Part shown: piece by piece, positions 21,769 to 33,613 of the stretch
Layout of the letters: the number at the start of each line of letters is the position of its first letter
Position numbering within the stretch: position 1 is the stretch's first letter
Assembly: GCA_023101885.1 (NCBI GenBank)
Contig: JALPQD010000830.1
Span: forward strand, 1-64,000
Reading direction: 5' to 3'
DNA from: Typhlomys cinereus
Taxonomy: Eukaryota > Chordata > Mammalia > Rodentia > Platacanthomyidae
DNA length: 64,000 nt
The notes under the pieces: model-generated
Told to the model about the DNA's origin: nothing
What the model saw: only the letters and a program-made list of their open reading frames with translations
Database searches by the model: none
Position numbers and translations under genes: made by a program

Positions 21769-21954
21769 AAAAATAATGATTTTATTGGAACTACAAATTG
21801 CTTTCAGAAGTATGATTATTTTACAGTATTGATTTTTCCCATCTTCATAACATGAAATGTGATGACTTTCTTATCCTATCTTCTCCTCCTCTTCCTTCTT
21901 CGTTTTTCCCTTTTTTCTCCTTTTCATTTTTCTTTATTTTAAACTTTAAACTTA

Positions 21955-22200
21955 TTTTTTTTAATTTTTTTATTATTTATTCAATTGTGCGTGAGTGTGT
22001 GTGTGTGTATGTATGTGTGTGTGTGTGTGTAGACCAGGGGCGAATTCGGGAACCACCATGGACGCCTCCACTTCCTCCTTGTTTAGTCTCCTCTGGGATT
22101 CACAGGCTCCGCCCTACCAGGACCAGAAATGCAGGCCGCCCCCGCGTCCGCCTGGCGTCTATACGTGGGGTCTAGGATCCGAACTCAGGACCTTCCGCCT
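21955..22200 (-). repeat. SINE-1 copy, truncated at its 5' end
   Basis: TTATTTATTCAATTG tail and (GT)n at 21965-22030, then the GC-rich body. It stops abruptly at 'gaccttccgcct', where SINE-2 sequence begins, so the promoter head is missing. Confidence 0.75.
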
Positions 22201-22462
22201 TTATTTTGTGTGTATGTATCAGAGAGCACTGTGTGTCCCTGTGGGGGAAGGACCAAGGGTGTCTTGGGGAATCATCCTGGATTGCTTTTACCTCCTTTTT
22301 GCTTCACTCTAGGATTTCCCAGGCTCCACCCACCAGGGCCAGAAGTACAGGCTGCCGCCATTTCTGCCTGACATTTTTTTTTTTTAACGTGGAACCTGGG
22401 ACCTGAACTCGGGACCTTCTGTTTGCCAGGCAGGCCTAACCCCTGAGCCGTCTCTCTGGCAC
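22201..22462 (-). repeat. SINE-2 copy
   Basis: 'cagagagcactgtgtgtccctg' to 'ctgagccgtctctctggcacc'. Directly abuts the truncated SINE-1. Confidence 0.65.
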
Positions 22463-23855
22463 CTCTTCTCATTTTTCTAATTCTGTCCTTTTTTGATGCT
22501 TCCAGTGTTGGCCTTGAACTTACCAAGGTAACCTACAACTCAACAGCAGTCATGTCTTGGTCTCGGTCCTGCCGTCTTTTTGTTTTAGGGGGAGGAGGTC
22601 CTCTTTACATTCTCAATGATTGTAATTTCCAATGTATTTCACAGTCACCTCTTTTTAATGAATCCTACACTTGTCCTGGGAGTGTAGGTCAGTATTAACT
22701 ATTCTGTACAGTATGAACACATCCGTAGCAACATACAGAAACAGGACCAAGAAAAAAGGAATTCAGTTTAGTCAACTGAAAATTGCATAGGAATATTTTG
22801 AACTATTTCAGATAATTTAAAAATATTTTTTCTCATCATAATGGGAAAACAAATCCTAATTTCTAAGGAATTTGCTCTTGATGCATATCTCAGGTAAATG
22901 TGGGCTATTTGATTTTGTATTCTCTGGCCTCTTTTTTTCCATTTTTTAGTTCTGTCCTTTATTATATCATTTGGCTTAAAAATCATAGCCCTCTGCTTTG
23001 ATTCTTCTGTTCATTTTCCTTAGCTTGTGTCTTTGGAAAGATACTTCTAGGACTACATTGAACAGTGATGACATGTTCAGGTCCTTGTCTTGTTCCAGAT
23101 CTTAGGAGAAAGATCTTCATATCTTTACCCATGTGTTAAATTGTGGGTCGTTGGCTTGTTATGTGTAATCATTGTTGGAAGGTTATAGTCTTGTGTCTAT
23201 CTTATTGAAGTCTTTTTTTTTTGTCCTGATGATGAGATATTGAATTGTCCAAAATCCTCAAGCATCTATTCTAATTTTTATGACTTTATTGTTCATCATG
23301 TGGATCTCGTGGTTTATACCCGTGACTTTTCATGTGGTAGATGCTGCTTTTCTAAAATGAATCCCACATGATCACAGTTTGTCATTTTTCCTGAGGCTCC
23401 ACTTGATACTTTTTTTAGCTGATTAATTTTGTTCCAGTGTTCACCAGGGATTGCAGGTGTGTAATTGTTTGATTTCCTGTCCTATTGTGGAAATGATTTG
23501 CTGTGTTGCCTTTTTTTTTTCATTTTGGTAATTGAGCTGCTTCTCTGTATGATTTCTTGCTGGTGCTGTGTTCTGATTACTCATTGTTCAGTTTGTTCTA
23601 ATAGCATATGAGTTCCCGTTACATCTTCCTCTGTTTCTCTCCTACTGTTCTCTGTTTACTTAGACTTTCCTAAAGCCACCATTTTGTGTGTCACCTGCAG
23701 CTGAATGCCACTGCAGCGTGAGCATCCAATCAGGAGGATGCGAGTGACATCCTCCTCCAAGGTTTCTGACCTTGCGACTCCCATAATGCAGTTCTTACCT
23801 TTCACCAGGAGCCAACTGGCCACTTGGTACATTTCGTGTGCTGTTTCCCCTACAG

Positions 23856-23948
23856 GCCACTGAGTGATCAAACCTGGGCTGATCCTCAAGTTGGAGCGTG
23901 GATTTGGGCCATGGTTCACTGGAGAACCCGCACCCTGCTCTCTCCCAG
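23856..23948 (+). pseudogene. KZNF gene B: KRAB-B exon with premature stop
   Basis: Same 93-nt length, acceptor ('ccctacag') and donor ('gtcagt') as the exons of A and C. In the phase set by KRAB-A (phase 1), the first codons are G, H and then TGA at 23861-23863, where A and C have TGC. The rest of the KRAB-B frame remains readable after the stop. Since the splice sites look intact, this may still be spliced, giving a short KRAB-A peptide or a nonsense-mediated-decay substrate. Confidence 0.8.
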
Positions 23949-24054
23949 GTCAGTGAGTGGAGCCTGGGCAGGGGAGGGCAGTAGGCAGAGAGCTCTTGAG
24001 TCTTCTTTACCTGTTTTTACCATCTCTTGTTCAGCGTGTTACCCAGGACAGGCA

Positions 24055-24168
24055 TTACACGTTTATTTTATCCTCCTGGAGTTTTATTTACATGGGATCC
24101 AGTATCCTAATTCAAGACCTTTTGCTTTTGAGGCAGAGGCTTAACTGCTGAGCCATCTCTCCAGCATC
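24055..24168 (-). repeat. Partial SINE-2
   Basis: 5'-end side only: 'catgggatccagtatcctaatt' to 'gctgagccatctctccagc'. Confidence 0.5.
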
Positions 24169-24261
24169 TATTTATCCATCCATCCATCCATCCATCCATC
24201 CATCCATCCATCCATCCATCTATTTCCATCTATCATCTATCTCCTATCTCCTATCTATCTC

Positions 24262-24314
<53 letters not shown>

Positions 24315-24358
24315 ATCTATCTCTATCCATCATCTATCTATTATCTATGTATCTATCA
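24163..24358. repeat. (ATCC)n/(CTAT)n microsatellite
   Basis: Tetranucleotide runs: CATC repeats at 24174-24222, then CTAT/CTATC variants to about 24358. Long and nearly perfect in places, so likely polymorphic. Confidence 0.9.
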
Positions 24359-24479
24359 TAAATCAAAGAAGTACAGAAATTGCGAGTCTTACTTCATTCG
24401 CTCATGGAATCTATTCGCTCAGGAATTGCGTCCCTGAACTGTTTCTCAAGGGTAGGATGTGAAGAGCTGACCACTTGAG

Positions 24480-24965
24480 AGCACTGGCTCCAGGAATGCC
24501 CAATGAGATTCAAGGGAAGGCGGGAGGGGGCGGGTTTTGTGCCCGACCCGCGTTCTACCCACCTTCTTTCCAATTGTGTGTTCACAAACTGGGATTCTCT
24601 GGCGGTTCTGTGGCTCAGCGTCACGTCCACGCACAGAGCAGCTCAGCGAGGTCGCGGGATGCAGCCGGCGCCGGCCCGGTTGAGCGCAGCGGGGTCCGGG
24701 GCCGCGGGGGGCGCGGCGGGGTCCTGGGGGTGGCGCGGCCCGTGTGCGCTCCGGGCCGTCGGTGCCCAGGAAATCGAGCCCCGGCCCTGTCCTGAGCGCG
24801 CGACGGCGCTGAGCCAGGGAGGGACGCGGAGCGGCCACGCGGGAGTGTGGGGGTGAGGGGGCGGCGGGGGCGGGGCCTTTAGGGGACTATGGGGTGCAGG
24901 GAGGGCGCGGGGGGGGCCTGTGGGAAACTGTGGGGTGCGGGGAGGGCGCGGGGGGGGGGGGTGCG
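24480..24965 (+). promoter_or_regulatory. CpG island, possible decayed KZNF promoter (gene D)
   Basis: Very CpG-rich. The block 'cgagccccggccctgtcctg' at 24776-24795 also occurs, reverse-complemented, in gene C's intron 1 (about 63229-63254), together with 'ccgggccgtc' just before it. So this island derives from a KZNF first exon and intron. At 24845-24960 are strong G-runs in two near-repeat units. It could still act as a promoter, but no intact donor is seen. Confidence 0.5.
24659..24679 (+). pseudogene. Possible decayed KZNF exon 1 (gene D)
   Basis: 'gcgggATG' is followed by exactly 18 nt and then 'ttgagcgc', where genes B and C have ATG, 18 nt and donor 'gtgagtgc'. So the position fits exon 1, but the donor GT is TT and the encoded residues differ. 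Weak but positionally exact match. Confidence 0.35.
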
Positions 24966-24999
24966 GCGTGTGCCTGGGGATGGCGGCTACTGCTGCAGG

Positions 25000-26060
25000 C
25001 GCCCCGCCACTGGGGACTGTGGAACCATGTGAACCCCGCAGACGCGGCCCCCTGACTCTGTGTCTAGGTCCCCCTGCTGTCTGCGTCCCCGCCAGGCGCT
25101 GCCAGGACTTCTCAGAAGTGCTTCCACCCTGTGCCCTTCCAGGCATTGAACACAGATTGCTAGGTTTGTGAGCAGGACCTTATCCACTGAGCAACCTCCC
25201 CAGCCCCCAGGCAACACCCCTATTAAACTTAGTGGGTGATGCACATCAAAAGACCTAAGTTAGGAGGGAAAAGTAATTGGAAATGGAGAGCATTCTCCAG
25301 GGGAGAAGGATGAGCATTACACAGGGCATTATTTGGAGAAATGATCAAAACGTTCACTGTAGATACTTAAAATATCAGCTCTGGAGGCTGGGGTGCACTT
25401 GTTGGTACAAACACAGGATGTGACTGTAGAACTTCCAGGCTCCTCTGTATCTGACTGACTTTGTCTGTGTGAATCTGGACCTGCTTGCACCAGCTCTTTC
25501 CCCCCACCCCTCTCTGACCTGAGTGTCACCTGTATCTCTCATCATCGCTTCTCCACGGGTACTTCCAAGATGGCCTTTGGGTCACTGGACCCTGGTGGAA
25601 TCCCGATTCCTGCTCGATGACGTTGATCATCAGCTCACCCTCAGAGCCAATTCCGAGTGACTGCCCATGTGTTCTGAAGATAAGCCGGAGCCATCTGAGG
25701 CTGGGGTCCGAGCAGTCCTCCTTGAGATGTCCAACGGGCTTCTTTTCGTTTTTAAACTTGGACTTCAAAAATAATTCAGCATTTATTTTGAAGCAAGAAA
25801 ACCACTGAAAGCTCAAGAAGCATAACAGAAGAGTTTTTGGTAAAAATCCATAAGAATCCAAGACATTGCCATTACAATAAAATGATAAAGTTAATTTGTT
25901 GCTTCAGTGCACCGTTTCAGATTTTAAAAATAATCTGATGTATAATTATTCAATGTTCAAAAGTGCACTATACTGAATTGTTTCAGAACATAGAGGACAT
26001 GTAATATATGAAAGTTGACTTGTGTCTTCATACCCAACACAGAGTTTTATTTCTTTTTTT
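25000..26060. other. Intergenic/intronic, no gene supported
   Basis: Tail of the CpG island, then ordinary sequence. An ID-like SINE end may lie at about 25140-25205 ('ccactgagcaacctccccag'). Open frames overlap but show no known domain. Confidence 0.4.
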
Positions 26061-26064
26061 AATT

Positions 26065-26065
26065 A

Positions 26066-26098
<33 letters not shown>

Positions 26099-26335
26099 TA
26101 GAAGAGGGCGCTGTGTGTGCCTGTGGAGGCCCAAGGGTGATGTTGAAAATCATTCTAAATTACTAGATCTACTTCCTTATTGCTTAGCTCTGGAATTTTC
26201 CAAGCTCCACCTTCCATTGTGGGAAGTGCAAGCTGCCACCATTTCTACCTGCCATTTTTACACAGGATCTGGAACACTAACCCAGGTCCTTCTGCTTGTA
26301 AAGGAAAGGCTTAACCTCTAAACCAGTCTGTTCCC
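26065..26335 (-). repeat. SINE-2 copy
   Basis: (GT)n at 26067-26092, 'gagggcgctgtgtgtgcctg', 'ctacctgccatttttacaca'. Shared with the duplicate at 42300-42560. Confidence 0.65.
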
Positions 26336-26487
26336 CCCCCCAGTATATTTTGTTGGTATTGAATAAAATTTAATCCTTGTATGGACTTTTATAGACATGT
26401 TTATTGTTTAAATTCTTTACCTAAATTCTCAGCTGTCTTGCTTTTCTACTTGTTTTATACCACAGTTTTGTTATTCAGTCTTTGGTA

Positions 26488-26917
26488 TTAAGGACACTGG
26501 GCTTAGAGAACTAGTCTTATGCCATGATAGGCTTCACCTAGGCTCCCAGGCCTAAGTTCAGATAAAACAGATGACTTGCCAGGAATGGACTAACAGGACC
26601 ATAAAAGTCCCTGGGCTGGGGCCAACCAATCAGGGAAAAGGCCAATTGAGATAAGAACCAAAGAGACCACGATATACATGATGGGACCAATGGGGTTTCT
26701 CCAAGTATACATGATTATACTTGGGCCAGTAGTCTCAGGGAGACAGCAAACCATGAGAGGACTCCCCTTTAGGGCTATATAAGCTTTAAGTTCCCTTTGT
26801 TCGGGGGTCGCCATTTTCTTTGTTCAATGGTGGACCCCAGCATGCTGGAGCGAATAAAATGCTCTTGCTTTTGCATATGTGTCTTGGCTGGTCTTTGGGA
26901 GATATTGGACCCTAACA
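26488..26917 (+). mobile_element. 5' LTR of the host gammaretrovirus-like ERV
   Basis: About 430 bp, matched along its length by the 3' LTR at 41503-41946. It has a TATA box ('gggctatataagc', about 26771), a polyadenylation signal ('gaataaaatgctc', about 26851) and ends 'cctaaca'. The first two bases are TT instead of the usual TG. A primer-binding site follows at 26920. Confidence 0.85.
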
Positions 26918-26919
26918 TC

Positions 26920-26937
26920 TGGGGGTCATCCGGGATC
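26920..26937 (+). promoter_or_regulatory. Proline-type primer-binding site of host ERV
   Basis: 'tgggggtcatccgggat' two bases after the LTR end. It is nearly the proline tRNA primer-binding site used by many gammaretroviruses (TGGGGGCTCGTCCGGGAT from memory), with one deletion and one change. Confidence 0.75.
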
Positions 26938-27277
26938 TCTACAAAGACCCTCCAGCTTGTGAACGTCTCCCATGGCCAGCCAGTAAGTAAGCGTGCAATG
27001 TCTTTGTTCTGGTCTGAATGTTCAAACACCAGTTCTGAGCCAGACAGACATGCTAGTGATTCTTGCATCATGTGGACTCGGAGACGTCCCTGTTCCACCT
27101 GTAATTGAAGAAAGTCTATTCAGGGGGTTAAGGACAGATCACACCTGTCAGACGGAGCCCATATTGGGAGAAGTCATTGCCCCAGTTTTTCTGAGATATC
27201 CGGTTTTAAAGTGTCTGTCTTTGTCTCATGTCTTGGTGTCTTTTGTCTTGAATTTGTGTCCCCTCAGTTCCCTGAAA

Positions 27278-27978
27278 ATGGGCTGGACTGCACCCACCCT
27301 CTTATCTCTGGTCCTAGACCACTTCAAGGACTTCCCCCGCCTGACTCCACAGCGCTCCCCCTTAGGGCCTTGGGACTCCCCTGATGTGGACGGGAGGCAA
27401 CATCTTGTCCATTGGCCCTTCACCACCAGTGACCTCTATAACTGGAAGATGCAGAACCCTAAATTTCCTGAGAAACTAGAGAAACTAATTGGTCTCCTAG
27501 ATTCTATTCTTTTTACCTATCAGCCCACCTGGTATAACTATCATCAGCTCTTGCAGAACAGATTCTGTCCAAGGCCTGGAAACTGGTTCCAGGGACTGAC
27601 AGGAGACCCACCACTAACCCTAACCTCATAAATGCAGGATTTCCCTTGACTAGACCCAAATGGGGTTTTAACTTCAACGAAGGTAAGGAGAGACTCAAAG
27701 TCTACCACCAGATTTTAATGGGGGGGGCCTCCGGGCAGCTAGGCAGCTCACAAATTTATCTAAGGTTAGTCAGATTCAACAAGGGAAAGAGGAGTCCCAG
27801 GGCACTTTCCTGGAAAGACTAATAGAGGCGTATCACACATATACGCCTCTGCACTCCGAGGAACCAGAGAACCACTCCGCCGTAAGTCTTGCCTTCAAAT
27901 CAGTGCTGGACATCTGCTGCAAATTGCAGCAGCTAGAGGGATTTGAAGGTAAGAGATTTGCTGAATTTGCAGTAGCAG
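27278..27978 (+). pseudogene. gag: ERV gag remnant, first part
   Basis: Starts with ATG at 27278 and a matrix-like beginning, with the Met-Gly myristoylation context. It passes quickly into capsid-like sequence, so much of matrix and the p12-like region seems deleted. The first frame ends at a stop at 27629-27631 and the homology continues in another frame. It is cut at 27978 by insertion of the Gly-PBS-like ERV and resumes at 34105. Non-functional as a gene. Confidence 0.75.
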
Positions 27979-28469
27979 TGTAAGGCCCAACGGATGGCCT
28001 CATGCCAGGGAGGAGCGGGACCCCCACAGAGTATTCACGGACACCAGCTCGATGCAAAAGCAAGAGGATTTTATTCCAGCACGCTGGGGTCACTCCACAC
28101 ACACATGAAGGAGAGAGACGACCCCCAGCACAAAAGGCACAGACTTTTTATACACTCTTTGCAGGGGGGTTTTGCGTTGTTACAAAATGATTGGCTTAGG
28201 TACTTAACTTTTAAACTGATTGGCTCAAGTCTAGGCGCGAAGGGAATGGCGCGGGGGTTCAGCGGCGATGAGCATAGCAGCACGCGCTCGCGGCTTTACC
28301 CGGAAACCTGGGGATGAGTGTGGTCCCTGGAATTCTGAGGTTGTAGGGTTATCTGGTCTGGTTGCACATCCTTTGCCTTTTTTGGGAATCCTTGAGTTGG
28401 GATGAGGTGACGTGATTCCGAGAGTAGCTCACCACATTCTTGCTTGACTAGGAAATTTCTTTTTCTACA
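27979..28469 (-). mobile_element. 3' LTR of nested antisense ERV
   Basis: 491 bp, on the minus strand TGTAGAAAAAG...GGCCTTACA. It differs from the partner LTR at 33614-34104 at about 13 positions by eye (roughly 2.6%). TATA ('gtataaaaagtc' on minus) and AATAAA ('ggaataaaatcc') are present. A polypurine tract (A4G6AA on minus) lies just inside at 28470-28481. Confidence 0.9.
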
Positions 28470-31400
28470 TTCCCCCCTTTTGCTTTGGTAGAATTTTAAT
28501 CTTAAAATTCGGAGGATGTCTCCTGGTCTAATCGGGGCATGGGAGGACTGGAGTCATTTCTTCAGCAGGAGTGTTCTTTCATGGTGATCCCAGCAGTGGT
28601 GGATGGCCTTTAGGAATTCTAAAGACCTTCAAAGACCTTGAGAGACCCATCCCAGCATGGTGTTCTAAACCTGCCTATTTTACCTCTAGCCTATTTGAGG
28701 ATCCAGACTGCTCAAGGGATAAGGGTTGACGATCGTTCTGGCTGCTTCCTGCTGAAATGGGGTGCTGAGAGTGAGAGCAGCCTGGCATCCTCAATAAGCC
28801 AAACAAGCTCAGTAATCTTACAGTGAGTACAAGCAAAAGTTAGTAAAGAAAATCATGTTTCTAGGGTGTAAAAGCTGATTCCATAAAACCTGTCACAAGT
28901 CCTTTTAAGATGACACATGTAGGGGACATTATCTCCTGACATGGAAAGTTCTATAGGTCTGTAAGCATAATTTCGTCTTTAGGGCAAGACCACTCCTCAG
29001 ATCTAAATGAAAAGCCAGCATAGATTTGTTGTCAGAACTAGTCTGCCTAACACCTGGAGTTTTGCTGTTTTTCCTGGTTTAACTCCTTAAGTTTGTCATT
29101 GTATTTTTCCTCTGTCAAGCACTGAGTTTAACTTAAGGCAAACTTTTAGGGTGAGGGCAGAAAACATGTCTGATTTCAGCTCTAGCTTATTGGCAAAGGG
29201 AGGGGTCTTCTAACTTAGTAGTTACATGATTGGCTGACAGCCAACAGTGTTGGCATGCAGGGATTGGCCCCTCCCACCCCTGTCTGTCCATGAGCAGTTT
29301 GAATTGCATCCTGTTTTACCCACAACACCTGGGGACAGCCCATGGACCTCTAGGTAAGGGGAGGAACAGGGGGTGGGCAACTCCAGTCGAGCAGAGACAT
29401 TGTTCAGCTAGGCATGTGGGGCCATATTCTAAACTCCTAGCCTGTCTATAGTTAGAGCTAATGGTCACTCTGACTAGATCACATAAGAGCTCCACTGGGC
29501 CACATAAGAAAGCTATATACATGTGGAGAAACATACTTAAAAGAAACTAAAAGAAAACCAAAATTGGGTTCTAGGTCTCCTCATTACCCACCTATGTTTT
29601 AAGACTTTGGTGTGTCTAAAACCAGAATCATGTGATTGACTTTATAACAGTGCTAGAATATTTTATTCTATTGAGCCTAAGTCTAGAATATTCGGGCATT
29701 CAGGCATGTAAACAAAGGAGTGCCAAAAAAACATTACTATTGAGTATGTAAAGAATCTCAGTAATTACTTTGTAACTGGTGAACCTGTCATTTCCCTGAT
29801 CATTAACATTTTAGTAAAATCAAAGATTGACAAAAGCCTAAGAAGGAAGTTGAGCACTAAAATTTTGTGCTCCCTTGTCCATTAATATAGAAACAGAGGC
29901 TTCCCATTTGCCTGCTAAACCCAAGGTTCTCATGAGATGCTCAGCCTGGCATTTTGGGCTTTCACTGGTTATCAGTGGCAAACTCCTTTTCCATTGGAGG
30001 GAAGCTAGGAGCTTCAGGCCATTTCATTGGTTCCCAACAGAGGGCTTGACCCCTGGGCCCTCGGGTTCAGGGGGCAATCTTCCTCCAGTGGAAATTCCCA
30101 TGTTTGGGACATAGGCCATACAAAAGCTTCCTGTGTTTGCAACCGTCTCAAAGCGCCCAGTCTGGTCATATTTAAAGCATCTTTTTATCTCTCCCCTGTT
30201 GGAAGGGGTCTTGGGTTGGTCTGCTTGGGCATGCCTGTTAGTAATCTATCCATCCCCTTTAGGCAAATGTCAAGTTTTGATTTCTTTGCTTTCTGGTTCT
30301 TTTTCTTTTCTTTCCTTTCTCTATATTAAGTCCTAGGTCACCTGCCCTATTTTAAAGTTCTTAAAATGGTCCAAAAATAAGTTTAAAGGGGTTATCTGCA
30401 TCTGTCCCATTTCATCTGTCAGTGGGGCCATAAGACAACACAGAACAAAAGAACTCTAAGACAGAAACAAAAGTTTCCTGACTGTGGACTACTTAATCAC
30501 AGTGTTTTAACCTCTCTCTTGCAGATGAGGATGCTATCCTCCAGATGGGGGCCTATTTCCCCCTAACAGATGAGGACCCTGTCCTCCAGATGGGAGTTTG
30601 GCTGATGTGGACCCTAGATGAAATTCCTATTCCATCTTAGTCTCTCGAGGGCATTTCTATTGCGAGACAAAGCTTTTCCTGAGCTACTAGCTGGTACTTT
30701 TGGTACAAATCTTTATAGTCTCTTAACTTTCTGTCATTTGTTTGCCATTGTTTGTCTAGTTGGATGGTATTATAACTTAAAGATCTTCTTGGGGTTATCT
30801 CTTGTCTAAGATGTATACAGTACCTGTCCAAGCATTTACAAGTTGACTCTCTTTTAGATTGGTAGGACTAAGCATTCATTTTTTTCCCGATAGTTCCTGG
30901 ACACAGGAAGAGGAAATCTCTCTTTTGGCTTCAGTTTAGTGAACCTGGACTTGAGGAAAGGATGCATGGCTCAGCAGAGTTCTGCCAATCACTGTATACG
31001 AAGTGTTGTCAGCAAAGACATCCACTGACACTGCCCGTGGCATGGTCAGGGGAGGCCAGCACTCCACCTGATGCCACCAGAGCCCCACCCGATGACACTA
31101 AAAGGGGAGAGTCCATGGTCCGCACATGCCTGAAGCTTCCTGTATTCCCTATGCTATTTAAACAGCATAGTCATTGTCTTTCCTTTTGGGGCAAACATTT
31201 CTAGGAATTCCCTTCCATTGACTAACAAGAGCTAAAGTCACATTGATCCCCACTGTATTACATAGACAAAGAGCTAGAGTCACATTGATCCCCACCACGC
31301 GACACAAACAGACAAAGGTTGGGAATCCCTCCAGGAGAGATCATTCAAGTACCAGTCTGGCCACACTCTTTGCAGAGTCATGGGTGATAACTTGGCCATA

Positions 31401-33613
31401 GTGGGTTCAGCTATTTCGTGACTTGCGACCGGATTCTAATCTGATCCCACCCTAGACCATATGTTATCACCATGGAAATGCAGAACTGGCCCAATTGAAC
31501 CCCATGGCTTTAAGAGATCTTAGGGATCTCACCATGGGACTACAAACTCAAGCCAGAGGTGTTACAGGTTTCCCACCTCAGGCCGACATTCATTCACACA
31601 TTCACACAGAGGTTAAAACATTCCTTCCCCCATTTCAAAGTGCCCTTTTCTTCCCCTTTTGGGAAAAGCCTGTTCTAAAAGGTGAGCAGGGATTGGTTTA
31701 ATGGCTGGCCTTTAGTATGTTCCAAGCTGCAGCTGGGCCTTGACTTCTCCTGTTGGTCTGATGCTGAGCAGAGCCCTGCTCTCTGGGAACCCACCTCCCA
31801 GGGAGCGTATGAGGGCCCTGCCAGGGTCGCTACAGGTCCTAGTAACCAAATTTCTATTTAATTAAAACAGACAATGGAAATACATTTAAATACATGAAGC
31901 TTAATTCTTAATTTATAATTTCTGAGGTTCAATATCCTTTTTTTGTAATATGGAAGAAGCGTAATATTTCCTTTAACCATCATTTCTAATTTTTAGTCTT
32001 TTTATAAACTGAACATTCCACAAACTTTTACAACATATTTTAACATTCTTTTAAGTAACCAACTCATAAACCTCCTGCACATACTTTAACTTCCTAAGTA
32101 AGATAGCTCATCCCATTAACCTTCTTTAAAACCTTCTGCACATCCAAGTACCATACATATTTTCTTCATACTTGATGGTTTCCTGTTGTTTATCCTTTAA
32201 GAAATGTCCTTTAAAAGAGGCAATAACAGTAGAACTCATCTTAAAAACATTATATCCAAATTAAGTTAGCAAGATTGTAGCAGAACACAGGAGTACACCT
32301 GAAATTAGAAAGCAGACTTGTCCCCAAGGAAGGGAGCTCATACATACCAGGAGGATGAATAAATTCCAATGAATTTCCCAGAGATCAGTTTTCCTTTCTG
32401 GTTGCTAGATATGTTGGTATTACACATGAGAAAACAAACTTTTAAAGGAATTACAAAAATGATCTTATCGGATCCTATGTAAAAACACAATACCACCTTT
32501 TGTGAAGCTTCATAAAAATCAAGATAAAACAAAATATTTTAGTCAGTATGTACTCAGGCCTTTTAATGTTATCAAAATGATTCATTCTTAAGTGTGTACG
32601 TGCGTTTAAATTGAGCATGCCAAATAATAAAGAGTCAAAAAAACAAAATGTAATTATAAGCGTGCAATAATTTGAAGTGGCCATATTTGTTATTTTGAAA
32701 TATAAAACACACATAATATCGGAAATGTAGGAAACCAAGCAAGTTAGAACTTTTTAAAGTAACCCTTTCTCATCACAGGCAAAGTACAAAGAACAACAGT
32801 TTTTATGGTCCCTCCAGTGCAGGGGGCAGAGGCTTAAATCAAACTTCCTTAAAACAAACATCTGCTGCCCTAGAAAGTGGGCATTCATCAGAACAGAGGG
32901 TGGTAAATTTCATCCCTCAGGAGGCCATCTGATCTGGAAGGCCGGCCACTCTGAGCGGCAGAAAACCTGCCACTTTCCTTTTCTGACATCTACAGACAGA
33001 TTTTTGTCCTCTAGCCTTAACTTCAGTCCAATGGTCTAGGGTCAGAGATAAAGGGGTAGAAATAGTCTATCCCACATTGAAATCAGTCGGGAAGGAGGAG
33101 AGGCGTCAGTCCAATACCAAGTACAATGAAGACGAAACCCAAAAGGAAGCAAATGAGACAAAGACGTCGTGATCGAGAATGCCACAGCCCTGTCACGGCA
33201 GCAATTCCAAGTGGTGGCCTCACGCTGGCCGCCTCAAGTGGAGAAGGACCCTCATGGCTCCTTTCTCCCAAACGGAATCTGGAGCGTCCTCCAGCTTCCT
33301 GGCCTGCGACTTCTTGGCATGTCTGCCCGCCGCTATGGCCAATACAAATGAGTCCCTTTTGGGTCTCCACAAATTCAAATGAGCCCCTTTCGGATCTCCA
33401 CAAATTCAAATGCAAATGAGTCTCCCTGCGATTCCACAAAAAGCTCACCATGACGGGCTAGTTGCGACCACAAACCAGATTAAATCCAACCAGGCACATA
33501 GACACACTTAACAGAAAGCGAAACAAAGACACAGACCTGCTCGAGCGAACCTCCGATCCTGGTCACAGTGAGGTCTGGGAGGACGCTCTGGCTTCCCGGC
33601 CAACACACCAAAA
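28470..33613 (-). mobile_element. Internal region of nested ERV, no recognisable genes
   Basis: About 5.1 kb between two LTRs. No gag, protease, RT, integrase or env motif is visible in any frame; the longest open frames are about 120 codons with no known domain. Short internal duplications occur (about 30527-30600, with 'agatgaggatgctatcctcc' and its variant). The primer-binding site on the minus strand is at 33593-33610, close to the glycine tRNA type (TGGTGCATTGGCCGGGAA from memory, two mismatches). It resembles a non-autonomous VL30-like element. Confidence 0.7.

Larger units (their letters stand above)
18535..23855 (+). other. Gene B intron 2
   Basis: About 18535-20780 is the direct paralogue of 44428-46400. 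22480-23855 is paralogous to the gene A intron before KRAB-B. Contains B3-like SINEs (20610, 21255, 21560), a truncated SINE-1 (21955) and a SINE-2 (22201). Open frames here are short and carry no known domain. Confidence 0.6.

Noticed and set aside
10879..23948. Genes A and B as one gene
   Set aside because: The finger exon of A lies upstream of B's promoter and KRAB exons on the same strand, so they cannot form one collinear transcript.
24163..24358. Regularly spaced repeats as a CRISPR-like array
   Set aside because: Simple tetranucleotide microsatellite with no spacers, in a mammalian genome.
24446..25146. Long minus-strand frames (130 and 167 codons) in the 24.5-25.1 kb CpG island
   Set aside because: Pro/Ala/Arg-rich products of GC-rich sequence, with no splice context or domain.
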